Below, in pieces: positions 1-10,770 of a stretch of DNA of 64,000 nt (position 1 is the stretch's first letter; each line of letters opens with the position of its first letter). The position numbers and the translations under genes are program-made. The stretch is from Labia minor. Lineage: Eukaryota > Arthropoda > Insecta > Dermaptera > Spongiphoridae. The notes below the pieces were generated by a model. The model did not search any database and was not told the origin of the DNA. It saw nothing but the letters and a program-made list of their open reading frames with translations. The stretch spans positions 27,350,611 through 27,414,610 of the forward strand of contig OY720345.1 of assembly GCA_963082975.1 (NCBI GenBank), read 5' to 3'.

Positions 1-152
1 TACTTTTTATCAAGTAGCTTCCCAATTTTGATCCCGGAGGCTGGGTTGACTCATAGACCCCAGCTATAGAAATTCCCTTGCCAGGCCCGGGACTTGAACC
101 TTGGACCACGAGAATGTGAGGCAGCGACGCTAGCCTCTCACCCTGTGGCGCC
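1..152 (-). repeat. SINE-A copy, tRNA-derived, cut by the window start
   Basis: This is the reverse complement of the tRNA-like head of the commonest short repeat in the window. Read on the minus strand it begins GGCGCCACAGGGTGAGAGG and carries a box-B-like stretch within a CCCGGG-flanked T-arm-like hairpin; box B is mutated here (GGTTCAAGTCC in better copies). The oligo-T end lies outside the window. Other copies are at 17936, 20216, 38726, 43045, 49934, 51671, 52045, 55542, 62201 and 63211. It is non-coding; a tRNA-derived SINE is known to be transcribed by RNA polymerase III. Confidence 0.85.
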
Positions 153-2037
153 TATTTATTTTAATTTTATTAATATTAATTAATATTTACTCATAAATTC
201 AATAATTATTCTTAAATAAATCATTAATAAACAATATTTTCTATAAATAATTTGCTCAACACATTAAAGAGTTGCGAAAATACTATTAAAATTTTGCATC
301 AGTTTATTCTCATTAAATTCTTGAAAATTTAATGTTATTAATATTTAATGTTTCAAAAAGTCACAAATTTTCCTCTTCAAATCACTAATTCGCTTCTCAT
401 TTTTTTAATCTCTATTTTTTTTTAGTTTTCGTTCTTATTCATTTGTATTAAGAATTATTCTAATAATAATTTTGGATGTGCATCTTATTTCATGTTGCTT
501 GCTCCTTTCTTATTTTTGAATGTTCAATCCTTTCTATCTAATAAACATTCTTCTCCAGGAGAGATGGAATCGCAAGGCGTTGGCCCTTTGCCAGGGCCCA
601 TCTGGCCCTAAGCCAACGTCCCTGTCTGCTTGCCTGCCTGGGGAATTTTCGCTTTAATTGCATCGCAAACTGACTTACATTCCCACAAAACAACCAGGTC
701 TATCAATCTATGCAAATTTCTTCTTTTTTTCTTTCTACTTCTATTCCGTCTTCTTCTTCTTCTGTTCCCACTCTAATTTAAAATAATTCTTCAAATTTTT
801 TTTAATCTTATTCACTTAACTTAGTTTAACATTTATTAAATTTATTTAACCTGATTTTACATATCCTAAAATAAGATATAAATCTCTAGAATACATATCT
901 AAATATATATATGATGACATTATTCTTAATTAATTATTAAATAATTAATGATATAATAAATAATAATTATTGAATAATAATCTGTTGTTAATTGATAATA
1001 ATTTACTCTAACAAACTGATTACCATTAAGAAATTATATTTATTTTCAATTTCTTGGGAAATTTGCTCAATGTGAATAAACATGAACAAATGTATTTATT
1101 TTTTTTTTATTCCTTCTAATCGATTTCTTTGTAGTCATTATCTAACATTATTTTAGAATTAGCTTTGGTGTGTGCGCCTGTGTGTGCCTCTGTATATAGA
1201 AGGAGGGGACTGCAGCAGCTGAATTGAGGTGAAGTTATGTGTGGTGTTTTTAAATAGCAAATGCATTGATGCATGAGATGAGGACACATCTTAAGTGGAA
1301 TTGCTTACAGATGCCTGAAATAAACAGTGGATTACTTTTCTTTGCCATTTCAAAATTTTTTAATATATTATCGAGTATCGATTAATATACTAATAAAATA
1401 TAATATAAAATAAAAACCTAATACTCTTATTCAATATTTTTATTAATATTATTAGAAAAAAAAAATTATTAAATTCACCCTTAATTTTCTGCAACCAACA
1501 ACACACTTCTCATAAATACTCCATTAATTATTTGAACCTTAAATCAAATTGTGAAGAAAAGAAATCGATAAATTTTTTTATCCTTAATTTAGAGCATAAA
1601 ATTTATTACTAATTTGATAATAATATTCAGTTGAAAATATTTGCAAGTTTACGTTTTTTTTGTAAAAAAAACAAGAAAAGAGATATTCATTTAGAAAACA
1701 TTGAAATAGTAATAAATCATCAGGAAACCAGAACGCAGATTCTATTAAAATAGCATCATTCTTTTTTTCATCTCTTACACAAGATTGTTATTTTTATCTA
1801 TTGAAAAATCTATTTCAATTTATTTTTAAATATCAATATTAGATCTGATAAGGAAGATTTAGAAAAATCAACATCTCAAATGTGTGATATTTTAAAAATA
1901 AAAACACTTAAATAAAAAAAATAGAAATAATAAAATGAAATACATAAATATATTGATTTTTTTTTAACTTTGAATATTTATTGCATTAAAAGGGAAAAAA
2001 AATGTTTTTGGTAATTTTTGTTGATGATTTTATTTTT
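153..2037. other. AT-rich stretch without a gene; one GC-rich hairpin
   Basis: Mostly A/T runs with no reading frame worth calling. A compact GC-rich hairpin sits at 578-618 (listed separately), followed by pyrimidine-rich DNA around 720-765. Around 1170-1320 there is a slightly more complex segment of unknown nature. Confidence 0.7.
578..618. other. GC-rich imperfect hairpin
   Basis: CGTTGGC at 578-584 pairs with GCCAACG at 612-618 (7 bp), and GCCAG at 590-594 pairs with CTGGC at 602-606 (5 bp). The two stems are separated by a symmetrical 5/5 internal loop and closed by a 7-nt loop. It stands out in AT-rich DNA. It is too short for a typical pre-miRNA; it could be a protein-binding dyad or a repeat end. 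Confidence 0.45.
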
Positions 2038-2609
2038 ACTATCTCGCCAGAGATAGTATTGCGATCATGAAATTTTTCGATGTCGAGATTTTGATGTTTT
2101 TATACGTTTTAAAAATGTCTGTCTGTGTGTGTATGTAGACAAGATTACGCAAACATGGTTTGAGCTAGAATAATGAAATTTGGTACACGTACATTATTCA
2201 AAATTCGTAGTTTTCTATCAACTTTTGAGAAATGTAGCTTATTCGGAAGATGGTCATTACCTACTACGTTTTTATTTTTTTCCTCTAAACTGAGCGTAAA
2301 AATAAAGATATATATTTAATAGTTTTTCACATGATTAAAAATTGTATAAAACTGCTATATATAGAATTTAAGCTTGATTGAATCGCTGAAAGTACCGAAA
2401 TTAATTTTTTAACACGTTGACTGGCAATCACACGCCAGCACGTGACGTGGTGCCATCAATAAAGATCCAAACACGTGCTGGTTTAATAAGTATTATTTAT
2501 TAATTTTAATTTATTATTTAATTAATTAAATTTAATTTAAATATACAATATATGTGTGTTAATTAATCCAATTTAAATTTGCGAGATAGTCGAGTGGAGA
2601 CACTCCAGA
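2038..2609 (-). repeat. R1 repeat copy a, hairpin-ended, non-coding
   Basis: R1 has five copies here (2038, 8264, 12747, 17506, 40561). In its reference orientation it starts TCTGGAGTG, soon followed by GAGTG/CACTC-type pairing and ACTATCTCGC, and it ends in a perfect hairpin ACTATCTC-tggc-GAGATAGT followed by AAAAA. The body contains a conserved segment of about 350 bp with a GT-rich microsatellite-prone spot. This copy is inverted, with its hairpin end at 2038-2057, and includes the CACGTG-cored stem at about 2438-2484. No coding capacity is visible. The class is unsettled: a non-autonomous DNA transposon or Helitron relative is most likely. Confidence 0.75.
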
Positions 2610-2617
2610 TTTTTGTT

Positions 2618-4016
2618 ATATAATATTCACGCTCCAACCTGGAATAAGTATGGAGATAATTATTTAATTGATAGATAGATAGAATAGGAGGATTTAAGAT
2701 CATGATATAATAGGTGTATATTAGAGAATAGGAGTGGGAGGGAAGAATGCATTGATTTTAAACGAGGCATCTCAAGGAACAAGCAATCCATTGGATGTAT
2801 GGATATTGTAGCACAGCTGCGTTGCCATTAAAGGTTTTCAATGCGAATAATAAGCGAGCACACATTCTACCTCTCCTTTCCCCCACCCCACCTCCTCCTG
2901 ACGTTGTTTCTTTCTCTAACTTGCTTTTAGACTTAGCCAATGACGTCATTTCGTTGCTGGACAGGAGAGTCAGATAGATATAGGGAAGCAGAAGAGCGGA
3001 TGAAGATTTTGAAATGTGTCGGGTTGCCGATGGTGATGGTGGGGGGGGGGGTAACTGAACAAATATTCGCCTCACGTGCAGGCAACCAGCTGCACAAAAA
3101 TGCCTCAGCCTTATGGAAATCATAATTGCAAGGGCGAATTTAATGAAAAAGAAACCAATTTGAAAACAGCCTTTACATTTTTATTCGAAAGAGGCTTGGC
3201 ATCTAATGCGAGGTGAATCAGAATTTATGTTAAATATTCGATTGAAAAGAGCGAGGCCAAAAAGAAGCCTGTTCCCTCTACCCCCCTCCTCCTCCCCCCT
3301 CTCTCTCCATCCTCTCTCTTCTTCGAGGTGTCCAGGAATCTTGAAATCGTTATTCGTGGTGTTTTTTTTTTGAACATGAAATCCATCTGGCAACATTTTG
3401 ACCTAGATGCTTCCCGGGAGGTCATCAAAATCATGACAAAAAAAAAAAAAAAAAAGAAACGACCAGGTGGCTGGCGATCGTCTCCAACAAATCCAATCCT
3501 ATCATTCAAAATCATTCTCAATATTTATCAATGATTATCAATATATAAAACAAACATATATTACTTTCTATTGAAAAAGATAATATCAAAGAAAACAATG
3601 GATACTTTATAATTTCTTTCTTTCTTCATTGCTTATCGTATACTATTGATTAATTTCAATGTTTTATTATTGTTATTGTCTGTATACATACGATATCAGA
3701 ATCGAAATCTATTAATAGATTAATCATTTTCGTAGTTATGAAATTTATAATAAATATTGGTTATGAAATTTCTGATGTTTTTTTTCTTTTTTTTTAATCA
3801 AAATAAAATTATTAATCAATAGTTAAACAATTTCATAAACTTGTATTATTTTTTATTTTTTTTTATTTTTATTTAAGCAAAATTTTTTTTTTAAATAAAT
3901 GAAATATTTAACCTTTATAGGTAATTTTTATAAAGGGATCGTTTGTATAGGTATACAATAATAGTATAAGCATTGTTTAATTTCTTTTTGTTTTAATAGA
4001 TTTATTAATTAAATAT
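2618..4016. other. Unique DNA with a GC-richer island at about 2750-3130
   Basis: The island at 2750-3130 is more complex than its surroundings and is open in several overlapping frames on both strands, which argues for low stop density rather than a gene. A long G run lies near 3041-3050 and a pyrimidine-rich tract near 3270-3320. From 3540 to 4016 the DNA is plain AT-rich sequence. It may contain host regulatory DNA, but no specific element is recognised. Confidence 0.4.
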
Positions 4017-4772
4017 GAGCTGTGGCCACGGAGAGAACCGACCGACGATTAGAAATAAATTAATTTACAAACAACATTATATATATATAAAGTATAAAAA
4101 AAATTATTTTTAAAATTCAAATGACTAAATTATATTATCTTGGTTTTTATTTTTAGTTTAATTACTCAATAATTATTTTACTACTATATTTTAAGTGAAA
4201 TATTTTGGGACAATGAATAAAAAATTAACACTTTGTAAACTACCACTTGTGGTTTCCGGATATACACCAAAAGTTGATGAATTCATGTTACTGATGCATT
4301 AAGTAAATATACCAAATTTTATCAAAATCCTTTGAGCCGTTCAAGCTATACACGTCTATACAGACACACAATGGACAGACGGACGGACTGATATCATGAT
4401 AAAAATACTTTTTTCTGTTAACAAATTGCATGGTTCGTTAAGATATGTAAAAAATTTTCTCATATGAAATTTTGTGTGGAAATAACCCTTCCCTTCCTAT
4501 CGTCGATCGGTAATACTAGCACTTCCTACCGGAAGTATCCGGATATACACCAAAAGTTGATGAATTCATGTTACTGATGCATTAAATAAATATACTAAAT
4601 TTTATCAAAATCCGTTGAGCCGTTGTACACGTCTATACGAACACACAATGGACAGACGGACAGACAACCTGCTAAAAATATTTTTTTCTATTACCAAAAT
4701 GCATTATTCGTGGAGATATGTAAAAATCTCCACATGAGAAATTTGTGGTGAAAACAATACCTTCCCTTCCTA
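4017..4772 (+). repeat. R2 repeat copy a, with a duplicated 3' module
   Basis: R2 copies begin near GAGCTGTGG, carry ACCGACCGACGAT a few bases inside the left end, and close with TATCGTCG(G/A)TCGGT, the inverted partner of that motif. The 3' module of about 255 bp (from the CACTTCC motif, through a GGACAGACGGAC-type stretch, to the terminal motif) occurs twice here: once ending at 4511, then again at 4512-4772 with a decayed end. Five other copies are at 25784, 29752, about 32125, 35510 (inverted) and 44643. No coding capacity. Confidence 0.8.
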
Positions 4773-5361
4773 TCGTAAAAATATTAATTAATAAATTTTA
4801 TTTGATATCAATTTGTATATATGCATATATTGTAAATGGATATTTAAAAATTACTAAAATTATTTTTTTTGATAAATAATTTATTAATCTTATTAAATAA
4901 TTTAAATAATATCTAATAAATATGCATAATTGTATTTTTTTGCTTATATAATTCATTTCTCGGCTAGAATTTTTTTTAGGGAATCTTTTTTGTTTTGATT
5001 TTTGTTTTTAAAAACTGGTTTTGTCTACTCCTCAGATTCCAGTGAGATAAAATTATTAACGTCTTCACTATTCCCCTAGTCTGGTGCACAGATTCCTTTT
5101 TTTCTATTTGACGAACAATATATGTGCCAGTCAGAAGCCAAACAAATAACTCCAATTTTTAAAATTTTGCTAGTAATGTAATGTAATGTAAGATAATCTG
5201 CAACATTTGAAGTGAATAATGAACTTGATAATCTTAATATTGCTATGCAAAATACATTTTTCTATAATCAATAAACCTGAATTTAATATAAGCTGTGAAC
5301 TTTGGGCTTCATTATCTCAGTTTCTTTAAATGTGGAGTTAATCGCTTTGACTTCTGAGTGG
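4773..5361. other. AT-rich stretch, nothing recognised
   Basis: A/T-rich DNA with a short ATGTA-type tandem near 5175-5190. No element boundaries or usable reading frames are seen. Confidence 0.6.
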
Positions 5362-5385
5362 CATATATATATATATATATATATA
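5362..5385. repeat. (AT)n microsatellite
   Basis: Uninterrupted AT dinucleotides, about 12 units, continuing into an imperfect AT-rich tract. Confidence 0.95.
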
Positions 5386-5643
5386 AATATATATAATAAA
5401 AATAAAATAAAAATTTAATTCAAGTGTGTGTGAAGTGTATATAGGTATATATTTTTCAAGAAATCCTTCTATAAGGCGATTTATGAATAGAATGCATCTC
5501 CTCTCTTCAATATGCTTTTTAACTTTTATCTTCAGAAGATTTTTTTTTTTTTTTTTTGTTTTAAAATCATCCAATTCATCTCTTTCCAATCTCTTTCTCT
5601 CTCCTCCCTCCCCACCCCACCCCCTCCAGCTCAATCTCCCGCT

Positions 5644-5712
5644 ATGTTGGTTTCCTCTTTCTCTCATTTGAGATTATTATTGATCGTTAATCTCCTTTTT
5701 TCTGCTCGGGAG
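5644..5712 (+). other. Candidate first coding exon with signal-peptide-like reading frame
   Basis: An ATG at 5644 opens 23 codons that end exactly at a strong donor, GAG|GTGAGT (intron would start at 5713, phase 0). The encoded stretch is a polar start (MLVSSFSH) followed by a hydrophobic core (LRLLLIVNLLFSA), which resembles a signal peptide. The segment opens a GC-richer island reaching about 6120, unusual in this AT-rich region. Against it: the sequence upstream is pyrimidine-rich and gives hydrophobic residues by composition, and no downstream exon can be joined with certainty. A chance match is quite possible. Confidence 0.25.
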
Positions 5713-6240
5713 GTGAGTTTCGCTAGCTGTTGGTAATCAATGTTGGAGAGGGTGCGGTCGGCAAAAGGGAAAAAGGTCTCCGGGGCTGGATGGAGGGGGG
5801 GAGCCTAAGGGCCATCGCCAATTCGTTGAATGATTGAACGCTGCGGCTCCGCAGAGAGCGAACGAACCAGAGAGAAGAGATCGATGTAACAACCGCCTCC
5901 AAACCAGCACACGAAATATAACGAACAGGGGGCATAACCCTATACCCTCCCCCCCTAAAAAAAAAGTCTATTTCCAGGCGCACACCAACGTTTATATATA
6001 AAACGGGAGAAAATAGCACACGAACATAGGAATACCCAAATGGGCAACCAACAGCAGCCTGTGAGGTCAAAAGGTCTTCCAACCAAATTTTATTTCCATT
6101 TATAGAGAAATAATCGGAACTCAATTCATTCCATTTTCAAATATCATGATTACTATTAACCACGATATTTATAATATCCCCCCCCACTCCTCTCTCTTTC
6201 TCTCTCCTTCTCCATCTTGCACATTCATCCATTCAATATC
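5713..6240. other. GC-richer unique island
   Basis: DNA from 5713 to 6120 is clearly less AT-rich than its flanks, with a CTGCGGCTCCGCAG-type palindrome near 5840 and several CpGs. A minus-strand frame is open across most of it, but its composition does not look like protein. It may be a promoter, untranslated exon or conserved non-coding element. From 6175 a C-run and pyrimidine-rich tract follow. Confidence 0.35.
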
Positions 6241-6595
6241 GATACACGAGCTTCCGTAAATGTAATAAAATCCAATTTTCCATTTTATTAAATTAAGGAT
6301 GAACCTTTTTGATCATATAAACGATAAGTATCACTTTAATATCATGTTATAGTTTGTCTTGATTAAGTTTTAGATCTATACTACTCCCTCTCCCATCACA
6401 ACATCCAAATCCGTAAAACTCTCGTAACAGTTATCTATTACTTTTGAAAACAAATTAAAGACAAATAAATTTATGAAAATTTGATAAATATTTTTTTTTA
6501 ACTGATTTATTTATTTATTTTTTATTTTAAAATCTTGTGAGTTTAGTCGTATCAAATGAATAGATAGAAAATACTTCAACATATTTTTTATTTAT

Positions 6596-6742
6596 TGACC
6601 CTTCAGTGCTTTAGTGGTTAACACGACAGACTACCACACTGAAGACTCGAATGCGGGCATAGGGAAATTCAATAATTAATAATTTTTCTTTAAAAGCTAT
6701 GCTTGATCCTCAGGGTCTATCCGCAAATAATAATAATAATAT
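6596..6742 (+). repeat. SINE-B copy 1, tRNA-derived with (AAT)n tail
   Basis: A second, unrelated tRNA-headed short repeat. A box-A-like TTTAGTGGTTAACACG (consensus TGGCNNAGTGG) is followed about 35 nt later by a box-B-like GACTCGAATGC. A conserved body (CAATAATTAATAA, then CAGGGTCTATCC) leads to a CAAATAATAATAAT tail. The second copy at 57049 shares the same order. The (AAT)n tail is normal for a SINE that borrows a LINE reverse transcriptase with a short-repeat tail. Confidence 0.7.
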
Positions 6743-6937
6743 ATTGCAACGATTTTTTGGATGGAATATAATATTTTATATAATGTAAAATATATTTTAT
6801 TTTGAATTTATAGATATGTTATTTCAAGATATTAATAAATTTATTAATTAATATTGAAATTATCAAATACACTGAGTTAAAAGAATTTTACAAAACACAT
6901 TTCTAAATTTAAAATTCAAAAATTACAAAGAAGAATG

Positions 6938-7240
6938 CCGCCGCTCGGTCACTTAAAAAAATTATTCTTTATGAACTATGAATATTTAAGATTAAGCTTA
7001 TTATTTAAAATAAATAAACGATAAAATATATGAAAAAATTTCAAAGAAGACAAATTAAAAAAAAAATAGTCATAAAACCTACAGCCCTTAAACGTACGTA
7101 TTAACACGTTCCCACCGGCTCCATAAATTGTCTATTGAGTTTATGTGGCGGCATAAGCCACCGGTGGTACATGCCGGCGGGAAAACAAAAAAATAAAAAA
7201 ACAGAAAAGTATGGCCTGTGGATATAACATAATATATATT
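6938..7240 (+). repeat. R4 repeat copy 1, with a nested insertion
   Basis: The segment from CCGCTCGGTCACTTAAAAAA to GGCCTGTGGATATAACATAA is matched in order by 22371-22620. Shared blocks are the GCTCNGT head, a TTATTC..TATGAACTATG block, a GTCATAAAACNTAC block and CAGAAAAGTATGGCC. This copy has about 80 extra bases at 7105-7184, absent at 22560. Short GAGC-n-GCTC hairpins at the heads of related copies (10568, 22378) suggest a Helitron-like end; that class assignment is inference. Confidence 0.6.
7105..7184. mobile_element. Nested MITE-like insertion with inverted ends
   Basis: The extra segment begins CACGTTCCCACCGGC just after a TTAA and ends GCCGGCGGGAA, so its ends are imperfect inverted repeats around CCCACCGGC/GCCGGCGGG. 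It holds a CCACCGGTGG palindrome at 7158-7167 and is GC-rich inside AT-rich R4. The paired R4 copy at about 22555-22575 lacks it, which acts as an empty site. The TTAA on one side hints at a piggyBac-type relative, but no second TTAA is seen. Confidence 0.45.
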
Positions 7241-8263
7241 ATATAATATACATTTTTTTAAATAAATTTAAGATAGAAATATAATCAATTTTTGATTTCT
7301 AGTTGAGTATACTTACCTTCCTCTCATTTCATTCCTTGTGACCGTATATCTCTGCTTTTGTTGGCGATTATGATTGTGAAAAAGTCAATGATTTCCAACA
7401 AGCTTGATTCTTGTAAAAGGGCAAAGTGGTCTATTATTTATAAAAGCATTGATTTGATTCAAGGGAATTCACAATGAACCGAACCATACCCCCTTCGCAT
7501 TCCCCCTCTCCCCCATCACCCCCCCCCCCACTTCTACTCTGCCACCGCCTCCACGACTCGCCTGCTGACGGAACGGTTTCCAAGAAAAGCAATTAGATCA
7601 ATAGAGGAATGCACCAGAACGACCGGGACGATTTATCTTTCGAGTTCAATCCAAAACAAATAAATTTCCAAGTTCACGATTAAGTAATTCATTCGTGGGA
7701 TGTGCATTTGTTTCTCCCTCTCTCTCTCTCTTTCTCTCTCCCTCTCCTTCATTGTTTCTTTTTCTAATATTAGTAATTACATATCAAACATTTTTAATAC
7801 CCATCATTATTTCTTGTGTTGGAATTATGGAGAAGGTAAAAAGCATGGGAACGTGAAAAAAAAATCAATTTTTTTTTCATTATATGTATTCTTTAGAAAT
7901 TTTGCATATTTACTTTATAAATGATAGAAAAAAAATATATTTATTCAATAAACTAAAATTTATTTCAAAAATTCAATTGTAAAATGAAAATTGAATTATT
8001 ATTTATAAAATATTTTAAATCATTTACGATCTTAAATTTTTTTAGAAAAGATTCATAAAGAATGAAACATTACACCTCTTATTCCAATTCCCCCCCCCCC
8101 TCCTCAATATACAACCATTCTATTGAACCCTCACTTCCTCACCCTGCTTAAAAAAAGTTTTTAATTTTTATAATGAATCAAACTACACAACTTTTCATTT
8201 AAATCGAAGAAATATCGATTATTTTGATACAATATAGCTTTATGCTATTTTAAAATAAAAAAA
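7241..8263. other. Unique DNA, GC-richer around 7450-7690
   Basis: A minus-strand donor-like sequence (AAG|GTAAGTAT read on the minus strand) lies at about 7309-7320. The stretch 7485-7690 is GC-richer, with a C-run near 7520 and several CpGs, and may be regulatory or exonic. A (TC)n tract lies at 7715-7745 and another C-run near 8090. No gene can be assigned. Confidence 0.35.
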
Positions 8264-8879
8264 TCTGGAGTGTATTCACTTGACTATCTCACCAATTTGA
8301 ATTGGATTAATTAACATATATTATATTTAAATTTAATATAATTGATTAAATTATAAATTAAGTATAATTGAATTGGATTAATTAATTAAAAAATTTAAAT
8401 TTAAAGTATAGTATTGTTATTTAATTATATTAATTAATTAACATATATTAAATTTAATTTAAAACCTTTGCCTTCATTATAAGTCAAAATTAAAAAAATT
8501 AAATTCCGGTACATTCAGCGATTCAATCAAGCTGAAATTCTATATCTAGCAGTTTTATACAATTTTTAATCATGTAAAAAATTATTAAACATATATCTTT
8601 ATTTTTACCGTCAGTTTAGAGGAAAAAAAATCAAAACGTGGTATGTAATGACCCACTTCAAAATGAGCTACATTTCTCAAAAGTTGATAGAAAACTACGA
8701 ATTTTGAATAATGCCTGTACACCAAATTTAATGATTCTAGCTCAAACTGTTTTTGAGTAATCTTATCTACAGACACATACATTTTTCTCAACCTTAGTGA
8801 AAATGACTCAGGGACCTTCAAAACGTAAAAAAACATCAAAATCTCTACATCGAAAATTTACTATCTCTGGCAAGATAGT
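8264..8879 (+). repeat. R1 repeat copy b
   Basis: It starts TCTGGAGTG after an A-run and ends with ACTATCTCtggcaAGATAGT-type hairpin sequence at 8860-8879 followed by AAAAA. The body matches the other R1 copies through the CAATCAAGCTGAAATTC, GATAGAAAACTACGAA and GACTCAGGGACC blocks. It lacks the CACGTG-cored stem found in copies a, c and e. The minus-strand frame across it is an accident of the repeat. Confidence 0.75.
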
Positions 8880-9679
8880 AAAAATATATAAAAATGAATT
8901 TTATTTAATTTAAAATATAATTAATTCCATTAATATCATAACTTATAATTATTGACCTAATCAGATTGAAGAACAACTCGAAGAAATTTTAAATTGAAAA
9001 AAAAACATTCATTTTTACAAATTATATACGAATTAGAATATAAATATTAATATTACTAACTAAATCATTATACAAGGTTGATTCAATAAATATTTTAGGT
9101 CTGTAATTTATAATTATTTGAAAATCATTCATTACTAATTAAATTTTCCAAAAAAACAGCCATTTTGTAATACAGGATTGGTGGAACGATTCAAGCATTT
9201 AATTGGTTGGTTGGTGTTGGCAACCCCACTTCAAACGATTCTTTTACAAAAGAAGCCAATAAACTTCTGAGTAACGAACGTAAAGTAATAAAAATGACAG
9301 CCAATTGGAGAGTTAAAAAGGAATAAAGATAAAAATGGCCGACTGAATGAAAATTATTCAAATATTATTGAAAAATAATTGTAACACGGCCAAATTTAAA
9401 TCCAATTAATAATTATCGATTTCTCAAAAGAATAAATTTAATTTTATTTACTACGATCTGAAAGACAGAAAATTATATACAATTATTCAAATACTACTAA
9501 GAACTGATAATTTTCCCTCGCATATTTCTAAGGATTTAATAATGAATGATTGAAAGGATTCAAAAGGGAAAAACCTTAAAAATGTATCTTTAATATATTT
9601 TATTATTTTTTTTTTTTTACAATTTTTACAATTGTTTTTTTCTAATCTATATATATACTTAAGGTAATATATATATATA
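8880..9679. other. AT-rich DNA with possible old transposon traces
   Basis: From about 9075 to 9340 the sequence is more complex and has a short-transposon feel (ACAAGGTTGATTCAATAAA at the left), but I found no matching right end and no protein motif. From 9580 to 9640 the block ending in TTTACAATTTTTACAATT resembles 12040-12110. Confidence 0.35.
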
Positions 9680-9736
9680 CCAGCTGGTCAGAGCGCCTTC
9701 GGCGCTCTTCACAGCTGGACGGGGGCTCCGCCCCCT
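9680..9736 (-). mobile_element. Helitron-type 3' end: nested GC-rich hairpins
   Basis: On the minus strand the order is GGGGGC-gga-GCCCCC, then CCAGCTG..GAGCGCC-gaa-GGCGCTC..CAGCTGG, then a T. The inner hairpin (9691-9707, 7-bp stem) lies 7 nt from a terminal CTGG, which fits the Helitron 3' rule (hairpin, then CTRR, then host T). The CCAGCTG/CAGCTGG pair extends the structure to 9680-9718. The helicase remnant at 10318-10500 is on the same strand and upstream in that orientation, which supports the call. The 5' end is not identified. Confidence 0.5.
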
Positions 9737-9861
9737 TTACCCCCGAGTGGTACATCGTATTTGGTTAAAAGTAGTAAAAGGTTTTCATCCATTTTGTTTC
9801 AATCATTATATTACATAAAACATTCATTTCTTTTTGTGTTCTTATTTAAAATATATTTTAA

Positions 9862-9925
9862 TTTAATCAGTAAATTAATTATATATATTATTATTGTAAA
9901 TGTTATATCTATCTATTTATATAAC
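9862..9925. repeat. Left arm of a 1.4-kb inverted repeat
   Basis: About 57 bases here are nearly identical, inverted, to 11297-11359 (shared core ATAGATAGATATAACATTT and TTAATTTACTGATTAAA). The two arms bracket the helicase remnant. They could be two copies of one element end in opposite orientation. Confidence 0.65.
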
Positions 9926-10317
9926 TCAAAGATACTCGAAAGTTCTTGGCCACATTTCTCCAAATGTTCCTATTCTGAGCCCTTATCCCATCTCTCTTAC
10001 GTCCCTTCCTATGCGTCTTGATTCCCTTTGATAATAATTTTGATGAGATAAGCCTCTTTACTGCATGATAACAGGCGTTTCCCGATTGATACCTCGATTT
10101 AAATTCTTCTCAAATATTATTATCCTTCGTGATTACATTCAATTTTTCTACATATTCAAATTTTACATTTTGTATATTAAGATTTTGTATGTTAATACTG
10201 TTCCTCTTTGTCACTAAATATTTTTTCTTATCACTATTAATTTCAAACCTCCATTAATTTTTCCTCGCTCTCTGTAATTGCAATTGCCGAATCTCTTATA
10301 ATATTTAAGACGTCTGC

Positions 10318-10500
10318 TTAGCCTAACTTTTCAATTTTTTTGTTTAATTGCATTTCGAGTGATTTTTTCCCAATTTGTGTAATCACATACTCACAACATG
10401 CAACATATAATTGGCTGAGGGAAAAACATGGGGATTGCAAATGAACTCCGCAGCACTTGAGTGTCTGGCCCTGAGCTTTGTTGATAGTATGTTTGTTTTC
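10318..10500 (-). pseudogene. Helitron helicase C-terminal remnant
   Basis: A minus-strand frame reads INKAQGQTLKCCGVHL, then SPCFSLSQLYVACCEY, and ends at a TAA at 10318-10320. This matches the C-terminal end of the PIF1-like DNA helicase encoded by Helitrons, where the NKAQGQ and QLYVAxSR segments belong to helicase motifs V and VI. Here the motif VI arginine position reads Glu (ACCEY), so activity would be lost. Upstream (towards 10560) the frame no longer resembles the family, and the Rep domain and most of the helicase are absent. It works only as evidence that rolling-circle transposons once inserted here. Confidence 0.7.
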
Positions 10501-10567
10501 TTAGAACCTTTACCTCCACAAAACATACCCACATTGCACTTTTATAATATATACCGGGACCCTGAGC

Positions 10568-10770
10568 CTTGCTCGGTACTTAAGTTAAAAAAATGATTCA
10601 TTATTATTGGATTTGGCTGGTAATATTAATACCTGGGACACCGAGCATTCGCTCTACCCTTTGAAAAATATTGATATACAATTCTTTAATTATTTATTAC
10701 AATTATTATATGTTACACATTTGCATCAATCTGATTAAAATGAATGAACTTGTGCTCCTCAATAATACAT
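10568..10770. repeat. R5/R4-related repeat, partner of 16005-16142
   Basis: 10622-10770 is repeated in inverted orientation at 16005-16142, sharing ACACCGAGC..GCTC, TATTGATATACAATTCTTTAA and CATCAATCTGATTAAAATGAA. The block at 10568-10610 (GAGC-ctt-GCTC, then GGTACTTAA) is a separate head like those of R4. The GAGC-loop-GCTC hairpin recurs in each copy with a different loop. Confidence 0.6.

Noticed and set aside
5723-6124. 133-codon minus-strand open frame
   Set aside because: Composition-driven, no domain, and it covers a likely regulatory or untranslated island.
9061-9340. Possible Tc1/mariner element starting ACAAGGTTGATTCAATAAA
   Set aside because: No inverted partner and no transposase motif in any frame.
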